Source: Paenibacillus sp. FSL H7-0331
GTDB taxonomy: Bacteria; Bacillota; Bacilli; Paenibacillales; NBRC-103111
Direction: 5' to 3'
DNA length: 64,000 nt
Assembly (NCBI RefSeq): GCF_001956045.1
Contig: NZ_MRTH01000003.1
Span: 186,001 to 250,000 of the forward strand
A program made the position numbers and the translations under genes. This document shows positions 36,401 through 45,128 of the stretch, one piece after another; position 1 is the stretch's first letter; each line of letters opens with the position of its first letter. A model generated the notes under the pieces. The model saw only the letters and a list, made by a program, of their open reading frames with translations, made no database searches and was not told where the DNA came from.

Positions 36401-37293
36401 AACTGTGGCGTCTGGAAAAGGAGGGCGATTATTACAAAGTGATCAACAAAAGCAATGGAAAGGTGATAACGGTCAATGAAGCGTCCAAAGGAAACAACGC
36501 TGTTATGCGGTTGGCCGATGACGAGGGTAAAGACAACCAGCGGTTTAAGATTGAGCTGCGCAACCTTTATGACACTACATTCCACGCGGTGTCGGACATA
36601 ATTGCTGTCCCGGCTGCAGCGCAGGCAGGACAGGAGCTGACCCTATTCGGAACAGTCTCACCAGATTGGGCCACGCGCAAAAGTATCACCTGGAGCATCA
36701 AGGATGCCGGGCAAACAAGAGCTACCCTAGAAGGGAATGTGCTGTCCGCCACAAGAGCGGGAAAAGTCATTGTCACCGCTACAATTGAAGAAGGAAGCGA
36801 GATCGGCGTGAACTACTCCAAGGACTTCACCATTACTGTCTCCAAGAAAGACGCGGATGTTAGTCCTGAAAAGGCCACCTATGATCTCTATGTTCCCGGG
36901 GATGTAAGTACCAGCATCATATGGAATGGAGCCAAGTCTGTGACCGGGGTGGTATACGCATCAACAGTAACAGGTGCCGTATACAATGGCACATTGGGAA
37001 CGGATGGTTATACAGTCAGCGGGAATATGTTGACCATCAAGCGCGAGACTATGGCAGCGCTGGGGTTGAAGAGCGGCGATAAGGCGGACTTCTCTATCCT
37101 GTTTAATCAGGGGAATCTGGCTGTGTTCAGTGTCAATGTGGCGGACAGCTTTGCTTTGACCAGCCAAAGTATTACAGTGGCAACCGAGGGACACGGCACT
37201 ACCGGCGCCAATGTACCGTGGGCGGTCAGGGATACGGAGATTACCTTAACCGCCACGCCAGTCCGGGCCGGCTCTTTAAGGACTGGAAGGTGA
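33445..37293 (+). CDS. Secreted multidomain GH43 glycosidase with truncated C-terminus
   Basis: 1282 residues up to a premature stop. Layout: signal peptide (cut after AYA, about residue 25); GH43 five-bladed propeller with KGADPTIERQDDGYYYS (catalytic base Asp), WGPDAH and NEGAAVVERNGKVYFAYS (acid Glu) to about 355; four CBM6/CBM35-like modules starting at YEAED (367), YEAEG (496), YEAES (625) and YQAEA (757); a ricin-type beta-trefoil (about 900-1045); an Ig-like domain; and an X2 module (about 1135-1232). GH43 enzymes act on arabinose- or xylose-containing polysaccharides. GGGAGG precedes the ATG. The frame is lost in an InlB-type repeat; what should follow is found in other frames downstream. 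Confidence 0.88.
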   Translation: MRRIGLFAVSLAVLLVMMLTNIAYADVSSHYLNPLMKGADPTIERQDDGYYYSAAGDGNVVLKRHETILGVSTAKSKEVWKLPENLEFIWGPDAHRIDGKWYIYFASGPKTSDQAGRFAYGHPSSYVLENSSPDPFEGTWVLKGTYDNGDGLTPQQGLLNTQSYGLPTGFVTIKGQRYLTYTKYFYFIDPKTGNQRFDECPTIVKMKNPWTLEGEEITLARPTYDWEKYVDNVNEGAAVVERNGKVYFAYSASSYTHDNYAVGLSWADLAQSVENEAAWNKHPVPIMKRSDENGSYSTGSPLFLKSEDGTEDWITYHGIPTHSQGGKNREVRAQRINWDDNDFINLGIPSNPGTVLSRPSGEEKSEVYEAEDAQLSGAARATMNSIYASSGRYARYSNGNNSDFVEFTVNTNAGGIYSLDFRYNNNTTEPVTMTLGVNQEAPTALVFPSNAGPENKLNFDLKTVHNIRLNDGSNIVRLSGKSALGLDAIIAKKSVLYEAEGAVLSGGTGIAQNHTGYSGSGFVSGFSEPNAAISFTVNAPHAGSYSVKLAYGAGTGKDRTLTMYVNGTRIKQANFFGLKGWNKWADRYDNVFLKEGSNVITYKYDSGDTGNVNLDYITVTDAATWTYEAESAKTTGGADSAIVQAQDGNTGIGYVSGLSQVNSSVEFSVYTEYAASYDLKLRYATEQVGKILSLEVNGTPVQNMVLPYSGGANVWKEEIATVPLNKGKNSITYKSATGDSGVVHIDHIHLNKRTPWKYQAEAAALSGTVGIGRDRLWFEGNGYVGLFQTKGDSIGFEVNVPYTAAYTSTLRYSGVQSSNRTMSMYVNGQRVKQVSLPPTANWDTWMDATETVNLAAGKNSIEFRREEGDTGQLNIDSLILDKFSGGFMSTTARELTPEKMVKIQPKHSGKALSVAGEKYNQGAAVTQYSNGDTNSQLVRFLDMGTGYYRIQVMRGARFLDIKPDSDIQELILNQTIETAPTPSDTELWRLEKEGDYYKVINKSNGKVITVNEASKGNNAVMRLADDEGKDNQRFKIELRNLYDTTFHAVSDIIAVPAAAQAGQELTLFGTVSPDWATRKSITWSIKDAGQTRATLEGNVLSATRAGKVIVTATIEEGSEIGVNYSKDFTITVSKKDADVSPEKATYDLYVPGDVSTSIIWNGAKSVTGVVYASTVTGAVYNGTLGTDGYTVSGNMLTIKRETMAALGLKSGDKADFSILFNQGNLAVFSVNVADSFALTSQSITVATEGHGTTGANVPWAVRDTEITLTATPVRAGSLRTGR

Positions 37294-37860
37294 ATAATCC
37301 CAGTAGACTGAATGTGATTGGCAATACCTTCACCATGCCAGACGAGGCGGTGGTGATCACGGCGATATTCGGAACGCCGTCCACAGCGTGGCCTATAAAC
37401 GGCAAGCGGTCTCGCGCCGGTAGGTGACAGCAGCTATGAGCAGGACGTCACGGTATCGGTCTATGGCAATACTGGCAATCTGAAGAGGCCGGGCTATCTC
37501 TTCGCCGGCTGAATGTATGGGCGGATGGCAGCGGAGCCAGCTACACTTAAGGCCAGGTATTCACAATGGGCGGGGCGAATATGACCCTATCCACCCTGTA
37601 AGCGCAATGGACGGTTGAAAAATCGGGTGGTTCTTCAGGAGGAGGGGCCACTTCTATTACCGTGAAGGTGAACAACGTTGCCAAGGTTGCGGTATTCGGC
37701 GTCGATCGAGCGGCAAGCCTGACCGCTCCGAAACCGACGGTCAACTTGAGTGACCTGGTGGCACACTGGGCGGAGTGCGATGTCAAACAAACGATTGATC
37801 TGGGAATCGTCAGCGGTTATCCCCAAAAAAATCAATACAACAAGGGAACGAGAAAATGAA
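37294..37860 (+). pseudogene. Decayed C-terminus of GH43 gene 1 (InlB/Flg_new repeat plus SLH stump)
   Basis: The missing end of the preceding gene can be read in pieces. A shift near 37260-37275 continues with LFKDWKVNNPSRLNVIGNTF in another frame. A further frame gives SSYEQDVTVSVYGNTGNLKR then PGYLFAG. One base appears lost at 37512, where TGAAT stands for a Trp-Asn pair. In-frame TAA codons then occur in SYT*GQVFTMG and in STL*AQWT, each where the repeat family has a sense codon. The last part, LSDLVAHWAECDVKQTIDLG, then IVSGYP, is the start of one SLH domain, broken off at 37858. At least four lesions are present, so this is decay rather than a single sequencing error. Confidence 0.85.
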
Positions 37861-37993
37861 AGCAATTTATGTAACTCATCAGGGCTGAAGGGTGGTGCTT
37901 CTACAGTTCGTACCGCGGGTAATCTATTGGCTTCTCTAGGTGAGCATGAACGCCATAGACAACAGGATGATAGGATTCCAAGGAGGATTGCAC

Positions 37994-40900
37994 ATGGTCA
38001 AAAAAAAATTCAGACATCTGCTGCTTTGTCTCGCAGTGCTGCTGATGCTGCCGCAATGGAGCGGAGTGGCTGCGGCGGCAGAGCCGACGTCAGCTAAGCC
38101 GGATTCGACGACTGCGCAGGAGGGGAAGAATGTGTCGGATTTCTACAATGTAATCATGCAGACAGGAGCCGATCCCTGGGTTTACAAGCACACGGACGGC
38201 TACTATTACAATGTATTTGCCAACTCCAGCGGCATCATGATCCGCAGAGCGAAGACCATCACCGGCATTGAGGCAGGCGAGAGGAGCCTGGCCTGGACAC
38301 CGGTAAAGGGTACCATGTATAGCTCCAATGTTTGGGCGCCGGAAATGCACTATCTCAAGGATACCGACGGCAAATCCAAATGGTATATTTACTTTGCTGC
38401 TGACAACGGAACCAACGCAAACCACCGCATGTACGTGCTGGAGAACGCCAGTGAAAATCCGTTGACCGGCACCTGGGAGTTCAAAGGGAAGATTACCGAT
38501 TCTACCGACCGTTGGGCGATCGATGGCACTGTGCTGACTGTAAATGAGAAACACTATTTCATCTGGTCCGGTTGGGAAGAAACGGACGGAAGCTTCCAGA
38601 ATTTATATATTGCGCAGATGAGTGACCCACGGACCATCAGCTCGGAACGGGTATTGCTCTCGACGTCTGAACATGATTGGGAATCGTCCCCGGCCAGAAT
38701 CAATGAAGGCCCCCAAGTCACGATAAAGGGCGATACGATCAATCTGGTCTATTCCGCAAACGGAAGCTGGACAGACAGTTATTGCCTCGGGCTGATCACG
38801 GCCAAGACCGGCGACGATTTGATGAATCCCGGCTCCTGGGTGAAAAAAGACATGCCGATCTTCTCCAGCGCCAATGGCGTTTACGGCCCGGGCCACCACA
38901 GCATCGTCACGTCTCCTGACGGCACAGAGGACTGGATCATCTACCATGCCGCCCGCTGGCAGGGATCGGGATGGACCCGCAAAGTCCACACGCAGAAATT
39001 CACCTGGAACGCAGACAATACGCCGAACCTGGGAAAGCCCACCGATCCGAACACACCGATTGCCAAGCCTTCGGGCGAGCCGGTGCGGAAGCGCTATGAA
39101 GCAGAAAACGCGCTGCTGGTGAAGGATCCGGGCGGTGAAACTTCTCCTGCTGTCCGGCTGGAAAGTACAGCTTCCGGCGGGATGAAGATCGCCAACATCA
39201 AGAACGCCAAAGATTATGCCCAGTTTACCGTAAACGTGCCGGAGGCGGGATTTTATATGCTGTCCGTGCGCAATGCCAACGGCTCACCCAATGCGGCCGA
39301 TGCCTCCCATATCTTGTCGGTCAACGGGAGCTCCGGCGCCAATTTGAACATCGTCTATTCCGGCCTGAATCGTTGGGGACTCTCCACGGCGAAAGTCTAT
39401 CTTAGGGAAGGCAACAATATTCTCCGCTTCTCGAAGGGGAACAACCTTGCCGAAATCGACAGCATGGATATATTTAAGCTGGATGCATCGGAAATGTTAT
39501 TCGATGCCCCGGGGTACACGTTGGGGTTGGGTGAAACCCGCAGCTTGCCCCTGTATACCGTAACAGGCACTACCTATACCGCTGTTGACACAGGAGCAAT
39601 CTTCAGTTCTTCCGATACGAAGGTCGTCGTTATTGACGGAGGGGTTAGGGTTAAGGCTGTAAGTACGGGCAGTACGACAATCACCGCCACATATAACGGG
39701 AAAACGGCCACAGCTACGGTTACCGTTGCTGCGGAGCCTAAAGCTGTGCAGTCCGTTGCCATCGGCGGATTGGATCGCATCCTGACCAGCGGGCAGACAA
39801 GCGGGCCCTTGCAGGTGACGGCACGCTATAACAACTATGAGGTTCAGAATGTGACAGCGGCCGCCCAGTATACCAGCAGCGATCCTGGGGTGGCCAGGAT
39901 TGATTCGGATTCTGTGACCCAATCGGTATATGCGGTTAAACCGGGCACAGCTCTTATTACAGCCGAATACAACGGCAAGAAAGCAGCGCTCAACTTGACC
40001 GTTATCGCAGCTTCTGATGCGGTTCAGGTTGCTTCCGTAGTGAAGATTCCTTCCGGAGTGGCCCCTAAGCTGCCCAGCGTTGTTGATGTTGTCTACAACA
40101 GCCAGTCGAAGAAGGCAGAGGTTGTCAGCTGGGAGCCGGAGGGACTTGACTTCAACTCCCTTGGCACTGTTCAGGTGCCAGTCACCCTGAAGCTGGATGT
40201 CCGTGATTTTCTTTCCACCGTTGCCGTAAACGTTATTCCGGGATGGGGCCTTGATGAGATTGTGAATCAACTCCGCAACAAGCTGACCAACTTCTCCTAT
40301 CCTTTGGGCGATGGGCTGGGCAACTACAGCCAATCCAAGTATGATGCCTTCGTGGCCGAAGTGAACAAGGCACAAGAGCTGGCCGTAAACGCCGATCTGA
40401 GCAAAGAACAGTTTGACGAGGAACTGGATAAGCTTGCTCAAACGGAAGCAGCTTTGTTAGGTTCGCTGAACAGCATTCGGGACGGGGTAATCTATAACGC
40501 TTACCGTGATTTCTCCGGCGATACGGTTGGCAAGTACCCTTACGGCATTACCACCGAAGATCTGACCAATGGCGCTACCGCCACTGTGCAGGAAGAGGCC
40601 GGGAATAAATTCCTCCGGCTGACCACAACCGCTACTTCGGGCAAGGCAAACCTGCTCCTGCCGTATGCAGGCGAGGTAAAGGCTGATGCGGATCAGCGCA
40701 TCGTCATCGAATACCGCGCCAGACTAAACACCAGCTTCCAGTACGCCAATGGCGCCATGATGCGAAATGACAGCGGCACAGGCAATTATTCCATGGTCAC
40801 GGCTTTTGATATGGGTAAAATTGTAGTCCAGAATGGACCGTCCACTAAGGTCAAAGTCAAAGACTTTCAGTACAATACATGGTACAAAATCAAAGTGGTG

Positions 40901-42910
40901 GCAAACTGGGACGCCAAGACTTATACCGTCTATATAGACGGTGTTGAGGTGGCCACTAACTACAACTTCCGCCACGCAGGCGGCGACAAGCTGACCGGCC
41001 AGCGGTTCGGCATTGATGGCTATGCCAACGCCTCCATCGACTTTGACGATTTCAAAGTGATGGTTACCGGAGGACCAAAAGCTGCTCCCGAGGGGCTCAA
41101 GCACACCAATGAAACAGCGGTTGGGGCCAATGATGGACGCATCACCGGGGTCAACCCCTCCATGGAATGGTCCTCCGACAATGGGAGCACCTGGTTGAGT
41201 GTCGAAGGGGATACCATCGCAAATCTTTCTCCCGGGACTTATTGGGTTCGTTACTGCGAGACGGATACCCATAAAGCCAGTCCCCATGTGGGGTTGACCA
41301 TTGCAATCTATACTCAGCCGGTGCATGTCACCGGGGTAAGCCTGAATCAGACCACCGCCCAGCTGTATACCAACCATGGGAATTCGAATGTCCAGCTCAC
41401 CGCAAATGTGAAGCCCGTTAACGCAGCTGACAAAACCTTGACCTGGACCACTTCAAATCCGGCTGTAGCTACTGTGGATGAACATGGTCTTGTGAAGGTT
41501 CATACCACAGGTACAGCCGTTATTACGGTAGCCACTGAAGACGGCGGTTACACCGATACATGTACAGTGACCGTAAGCGTGTACACTGACTCTGAAAATC
41601 CTGGGACACCACCAGTCCATGTGACGGGTGTGAGCCTGAATCAGATCACCGCCCAACTGTATACCAACCATGGGGATTCGACTGTCCAGCTTACCGCAAA
41701 TGTGGAACCCGATGACGCAGCCAACAAGACGGTGGCCTGGAGCAGTTCCAATCCGGCTGTAGCTACCGTGGATGGACATGGGCTTGTGACGGTTCATGCC
41801 CCCGGTAAAGCCGTTATTACGGTAACCACTGAAGACGCCGGCTCCACAGCTTCTTGTGTTGTAACTGTGGGTGTATACGATAACGACAGCGGTGAAAGCG
41901 GAGGAGATTCCCAAATTGGCGGCAGCAATCCCGTCGCCCCAACTACGTCGTCTTCTGGGGTCAAAAACGGGGATGGCAGCACTACCACCAGCATCACCGA
42001 TCAGACAACCGGTACGGTGACGGAGACTACTGTCTGGCCGAATGGCGACCGTGAAGTTATAACGAAAGAACACAATGGTACAATTACCGAGGTTGTCACC
42101 AAGCAGAATGGAAGCAAGCGTGAGACCGTGAGCAAGCCCGATGGAAGCAGCCGCTCTGTCACCACAGATACGCAGGGAGTCAAGGTTGAGACCGCCACGA
42201 CTTCTCTGGGGGAAGTAACTGCCGCTGTCCATCTGCCCGAAGGCGTAGCGCAAGCGCGGGTCACAATTCCGTTCAAGAATGCTTCTGCTTCCACGGTGGC
42301 CTTTGCGATTCGGGAAAAAGGAACCAAGGAAGTGATCGGAACGGTAATCACCGAAGCCGGATTGAGCTTTACCGCCAAGGGCAATATGACGGTGAAGCTG
42401 ATCGACAATAAGATTGTTTTCCAGGATGTGCCCAACAGCCATTGGGCTGCGGAGGCGATTGCCTTCACATCAAGCCGCGAATGGCTGCTCGGAACGGAGC
42501 AGGGAATCTTTGCTCCCAATGTATCCTTGAGCCGCGCCATGCTATTTACCGTGCTGGCCCGTTTGCATGGCGTTGAGACCGAAGGCGGGGAATATTGGTA
42601 CAGCAAGGCGAAGAACTGGGCTACCGCTTCCGGGATTAGCGATGGCAGTAACCCTGAAGCTTCCATTACCCGGGAACAACTGATTACTGTCCTGCACCGT
42701 TACGCCGGACAGCCTGCTGCAAGCAGCAATGGCAAGAGCTTTGCGGACAGCGTCGAAGTGTCCGCCTGGGCACATGATGCCATCGATTGGGCTGTATCGG
42801 CAGGTATTCTTAACGGCAAACCGGGGAACCTTCTGGAGCCTGCCAGTGTTGTCTCCCGGGCGGAAGTATCCGCCATGCTCGCGCGCTTTATAGCGTGGCG
42901 CAGCAACTAA
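37994..42910 (+). CDS. Cell-surface multidomain GH43 glycosidase with SLH anchor
   Basis: 1638 residues from the ATG at 37994, with AGGAGGA 7 bp upstream; the 18-codon upstream extension is rejected. Order: signal peptide (MVKKKFRHLLLCLAVLLMLP, cut near AAA-AEP); GH43 domain (about 45-345) with GADPWVYKHTDGYYY, WAPEMH and ARINEGPQV; a CBM6/35-like module from RYEAEN (366); several Ig-like/Big domains (about 505-755); a helical FIVAR-like stretch (755-830); a LamG-like domain (835-1030); two tandem Big_2 domains (from about 1110 and 1207); a Thr/Gly-rich linker; and SLH domains (about 1475-1638, DVPNSHWAAEAIAF, FADSVEVSAWAHDAIDWAV). It should sit on secondary cell-wall polymer and debranch arabinoxylan, arabinan or similar. 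It is a paralogue of GH43 gene 1 in the catalytic part. Confidence 0.9.
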   Translation: MVKKKFRHLLLCLAVLLMLPQWSGVAAAAEPTSAKPDSTTAQEGKNVSDFYNVIMQTGADPWVYKHTDGYYYNVFANSSGIMIRRAKTITGIEAGERSLAWTPVKGTMYSSNVWAPEMHYLKDTDGKSKWYIYFAADNGTNANHRMYVLENASENPLTGTWEFKGKITDSTDRWAIDGTVLTVNEKHYFIWSGWEETDGSFQNLYIAQMSDPRTISSERVLLSTSEHDWESSPARINEGPQVTIKGDTINLVYSANGSWTDSYCLGLITAKTGDDLMNPGSWVKKDMPIFSSANGVYGPGHHSIVTSPDGTEDWIIYHAARWQGSGWTRKVHTQKFTWNADNTPNLGKPTDPNTPIAKPSGEPVRKRYEAENALLVKDPGGETSPAVRLESTASGGMKIANIKNAKDYAQFTVNVPEAGFYMLSVRNANGSPNAADASHILSVNGSSGANLNIVYSGLNRWGLSTAKVYLREGNNILRFSKGNNLAEIDSMDIFKLDASEMLFDAPGYTLGLGETRSLPLYTVTGTTYTAVDTGAIFSSSDTKVVVIDGGVRVKAVSTGSTTITATYNGKTATATVTVAAEPKAVQSVAIGGLDRILTSGQTSGPLQVTARYNNYEVQNVTAAAQYTSSDPGVARIDSDSVTQSVYAVKPGTALITAEYNGKKAALNLTVIAASDAVQVASVVKIPSGVAPKLPSVVDVVYNSQSKKAEVVSWEPEGLDFNSLGTVQVPVTLKLDVRDFLSTVAVNVIPGWGLDEIVNQLRNKLTNFSYPLGDGLGNYSQSKYDAFVAEVNKAQELAVNADLSKEQFDEELDKLAQTEAALLGSLNSIRDGVIYNAYRDFSGDTVGKYPYGITTEDLTNGATATVQEEAGNKFLRLTTTATSGKANLLLPYAGEVKADADQRIVIEYRARLNTSFQYANGAMMRNDSGTGNYSMVTAFDMGKIVVQNGPSTKVKVKDFQYNTWYKIKVVANWDAKTYTVYIDGVEVATNYNFRHAGGDKLTGQRFGIDGYANASIDFDDFKVMVTGGPKAAPEGLKHTNETAVGANDGRITGVNPSMEWSSDNGSTWLSVEGDTIANLSPGTYWVRYCETDTHKASPHVGLTIAIYTQPVHVTGVSLNQTTAQLYTNHGNSNVQLTANVKPVNAADKTLTWTTSNPAVATVDEHGLVKVHTTGTAVITVATEDGGYTDTCTVTVSVYTDSENPGTPPVHVTGVSLNQITAQLYTNHGDSTVQLTANVEPDDAANKTVAWSSSNPAVATVDGHGLVTVHAPGKAVITVTTEDAGSTASCVVTVGVYDNDSGESGGDSQIGGSNPVAPTTSSSGVKNGDGSTTTSITDQTTGTVTETTVWPNGDREVITKEHNGTITEVVTKQNGSKRETVSKPDGSSRSVTTDTQGVKVETATTSLGEVTAAVHLPEGVAQARVTIPFKNASASTVAFAIREKGTKEVIGTVITEAGLSFTAKGNMTVKLIDNKIVFQDVPNSHWAAEAIAFTSSREWLLGTEQGIFAPNVSLSRAMLFTVLARLHGVETEGGEYWYSKAKNWATASGISDGSNPEASITREQLITVLHRYAGQPAASSNGKSFADSVEVSAWAHDAIDWAVSAGILNGKPGNLLEPASVVSRAEVSAMLARFIAWRSN
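41321..41908 (+). repeat. Tandem duplication of a Big_2 domain (294-bp period)
   Basis: The unit starting GTGCATGTCACCGGGGTAAG at 41321 recurs at 41615 as GTCCATGTGACGGGTGTGAG, with high similarity through both units. The proteins share GVSLNQ-T-AQLYTNHG and SNPAVATVD-HGLV. It is an in-frame internal duplication. Confidence 0.85.
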
Positions 42911-42942
42911 AACGGTTGAATAGATCATAGGTAAAAAAACCG

Positions 42943-42983
42943 AGGAGCCAAGCGGGAACATCCACCCGGCTCCTTGATTTTTT
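42943..42983 (+). terminator. Terminator after GH43 gene 2
   Basis: AGGAGCC pairs with GGCTCCT around an internally paired loop (CGGG/CCCG), followed by TTGATTTTTT. Confidence 0.8.
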
Positions 42984-43124
42984 ACGTCCCGCGTGGGCAG
43001 ACGGCTTTAGGACTCCCCAAGTGGGCGGATTTGTCAGGGCGCAGGTTTTTTGCCGTTCCGCAAAGCCGGATTCCGAATGAGGATGTTACCCATTTCCGGG
43101 CGGCTCCTGCTGATTTGAAGGAGA

Positions 43125-43200
43125 AACAAAAATCGCACAGAAAGACCTAAAGATTCTTAAGGCCCGGAATGGACGAACCGCGGTACATTATAAGCATCAC
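43125..43200 (+). promoter_or_regulatory. Regulatory element of the lpl-type importer operon (copy 2)
   Basis: Positions 43125-43175 repeat the element upstream of GH43 gene 1 (49 of 51 bases). The palindrome is at 43146-43162, and TATAAG at 43189-43194 is the likely -10. No -35 match is seen, which fits activation by a regulator bound to the palindrome. The rest of the 42,984-43,238 gap shows no gene. Confidence 0.7.
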
Positions 43201-43238
43201 GTCCAACAAAAACTTTTAGCAGGAAAGAAGGGGGAGCC

Positions 43239-44195
43239 ATGAAAACAACGCCTGACGCCGTAGGAACAGATAGAGCTCCGGCAGCCAAAGAGGCGTTTTA
43301 CCAGACAAAGCGGTTTCAGCAGAATATTCCGCTATTTGCCATGCTTATACCGGGAGTGCTTTATTATCTGATATTCCGCTACTTGCCTATGGGCGGTCTT
43401 GTGATTGCTTTTAAGAACTACAATTTTCACGATGGCATATGGTCAAGTCCGTGGGTGGGGTGGAAATATTTCGAAATTTTATTCCAGTCCCACGTCACAC
43501 TGCAAATTATCTGGAATACTCTTGCCCTGAGCGTTCTGAACCTGATCTTCGGGTTCCCTGCGCCGATTATTATCGCCATTGCCTTGAATGAGGTCCGGAA
43601 GAGCTGGCTGAAGCGCTGGATTCAAACCATTATTTATCTGCCTCATTTTTTGTCCTGGGTTATCGTTGCAGGCATTATCCTGACCTTGTTCTCCATCGAC
43701 GGCGGCACCATCAACAAGCTGCTGGGCCAATGGGGGATAGAGCCGGTGCCTTTCCTGTACCGCGCAAACTCATGGATTGCCATCTTTATCGGCTCCGGCA
43801 TGTGGAAGGAGATGGGCTTCGGCGCTATTATCTATCTTGCCGCTCTCTCTGGCATTGACCCCAGCCTGTACGAATCCGCGGGGATGGACGGCGCAGGTAA
43901 ACTGAGGCAGATTTGGCATATCTCCCTGCCGGGTATCCGACCTACGATTATTCTGCTGCTGATTCTTGGAATGGGCCGTTTGATGGAAGTAGGGTTTGAC
44001 CAGGTTTACAATTTGCAGAATCCCACTGTCCTGCAGAAAGCGGAGGTCATCAGCACCTACGTGTACAAAGTGGGGCTGCAGCAGGCTCAGTTTGGCCTGA
44101 CCACAGCCATGGGCTTGTTTGAATCCTTTGTCGGCCTGGTGCTTGTGCTGTCGGCCAATGCATTGGCCCGTAAATTCGATCAGGGATTATTCTGA
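43239..44195 (+). CDS. LplB-type sugar ABC transporter permease
   Basis: 318 residues and six membrane helices. The cytoplasmic EAA loop is seen as YESAGMDGAGKLRQIWHISLPG, of which the core is ESAGMDGAGKLRQIWHISLP. The N-terminal NIPLFAMLIPGVLYYLIFRY and MGGLVIAFKNYNF are characteristic of LplB/YteP permeases that import oligosaccharides. A strong AAGAAGGGGG precedes the ATG. It is the first gene of the permease-permease-binding protein operon. No ATPase gene is present; such systems normally borrow a shared MsmK-like ATPase. Confidence 0.93.
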   Translation: MKTTPDAVGTDRAPAAKEAFYQTKRFQQNIPLFAMLIPGVLYYLIFRYLPMGGLVIAFKNYNFHDGIWSSPWVGWKYFEILFQSHVTLQIIWNTLALSVLNLIFGFPAPIIIAIALNEVRKSWLKRWIQTIIYLPHFLSWVIVAGIILTLFSIDGGTINKLLGQWGIEPVPFLYRANSWIAIFIGSGMWKEMGFGAIIYLAALSGIDPSLYESAGMDGAGKLRQIWHISLPGIRPTIILLLILGMGRLMEVGFDQVYNLQNPTVLQKAEVISTYVYKVGLQQAQFGLTTAMGLFESFVGLVLVLSANALARKFDQGLF

Positions 44196-44214
44196 AGAAA
44201 GGAGGGAAATCCTC

Positions 44215-45087
44215 TTGAGGGAATCGACAAGCGGAAAAATTTTTGTATACTTTATTCACGTGGTATTGATCATCATCTCACTCACCTGCATCCTGCCTTT
44301 CCTGCATTTGATTGCGTTGTCCCTAAGCTCGGGGCATGCGGTTGACCTGGGTCAGGTCTGGTTCTGGCCGGTGGGGCTTGATTTCACCGTTTACAGATAC
44401 TTTTTTGAGAATACGCCGGCCTTGCGCGCCTTCACCAACAGCGTGATCATTACCTTATTCGGAACGGCCCTGAGCATGCTGGCCACGGTGCTGACGGCCT
44501 ATCCCTTATCCCGCCGTTACCTCTACGCCCGCAAGTCGATCACAACGGCCGCATTGTTCACCATGCTCTTCAGCGGAGGCATGATTCCTACATATCTGGT
44601 CATGAATAGCCTGCATTTGACCAATACTTACTGGTCCCTCTGGTTTGGCGGGCTGATCAGCACCTATAATATGCTGATAATGAAAAGCTATTTTGAGAGC
44701 ATCCCGGGAGAAGTGGTGGATTCCGCCCAGATTGACGGCTGCGGTGAGGTCCAACTGCTCATGCGTATCATACTGCCATTGTCTCTTCCGATGTTGGCTA
44801 CGCTGACGTTATTCTACGGGGTGGGCTACTGGAACATGTTCATGAGCGTTATTCTTTACATCAATAAGACGAATTTACAGAATCTTACTGTTATCGTTCA
44901 AGGGATGCTGCAAATTCAGGGGAATTTCAATGTGTCGGCCATGGATATGATGCAGCAGCAGGAAATGGTATCAGAAAAGCTGAAAGCGGTTGGGGTTATG
45001 GTTATGGTTGTGCCCATGCTGGTAATATACCCATTCCTGCAGAAGTATTTTGTTAAAGGTATTATGCTTGGTTCTATCAAGGGATAG
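44215..45087 (+). CDS. LplC/YtcP-type sugar ABC transporter permease
   Basis: 290 residues from the TTG at 44215, which lies 8 bp after AAAGGAGGG; the longer frame overlapping the previous gene is rejected. Six membrane helices and the EAA loop DSAQIDGCGEVQLLMRIILP identify a MalG/LplC-type permease. It forms a heterodimer with the preceding permease. The gap between them is 19 bp. Confidence 0.93.
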   Translation: MRESTSGKIFVYFIHVVLIIISLTCILPFLHLIALSLSSGHAVDLGQVWFWPVGLDFTVYRYFFENTPALRAFTNSVIITLFGTALSMLATVLTAYPLSRRYLYARKSITTAALFTMLFSGGMIPTYLVMNSLHLTNTYWSLWFGGLISTYNMLIMKSYFESIPGEVVDSAQIDGCGEVQLLMRIILPLSLPMLATLTLFYGVGYWNMFMSVILYINKTNLQNLTVIVQGMLQIQGNFNVSAMDMMQQQEMVSEKLKAVGVMVMVVPMLVIYPFLQKYFVKGIMLGSIKG

Positions 45088-45128
45088 CGACAAAAATGAA
45101 ATCAATTATAGATTGAGGGGGATTCCAC

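Noticed and set aside
41453..42442. 329-codon minus-strand frame (and others at 39497-40441 and 35866-36585) inside the GH43 genes
   Set aside because: These are long only because of the G/C-rich codon pattern of the sense genes; no signal peptide, domain or ribosome site is present.
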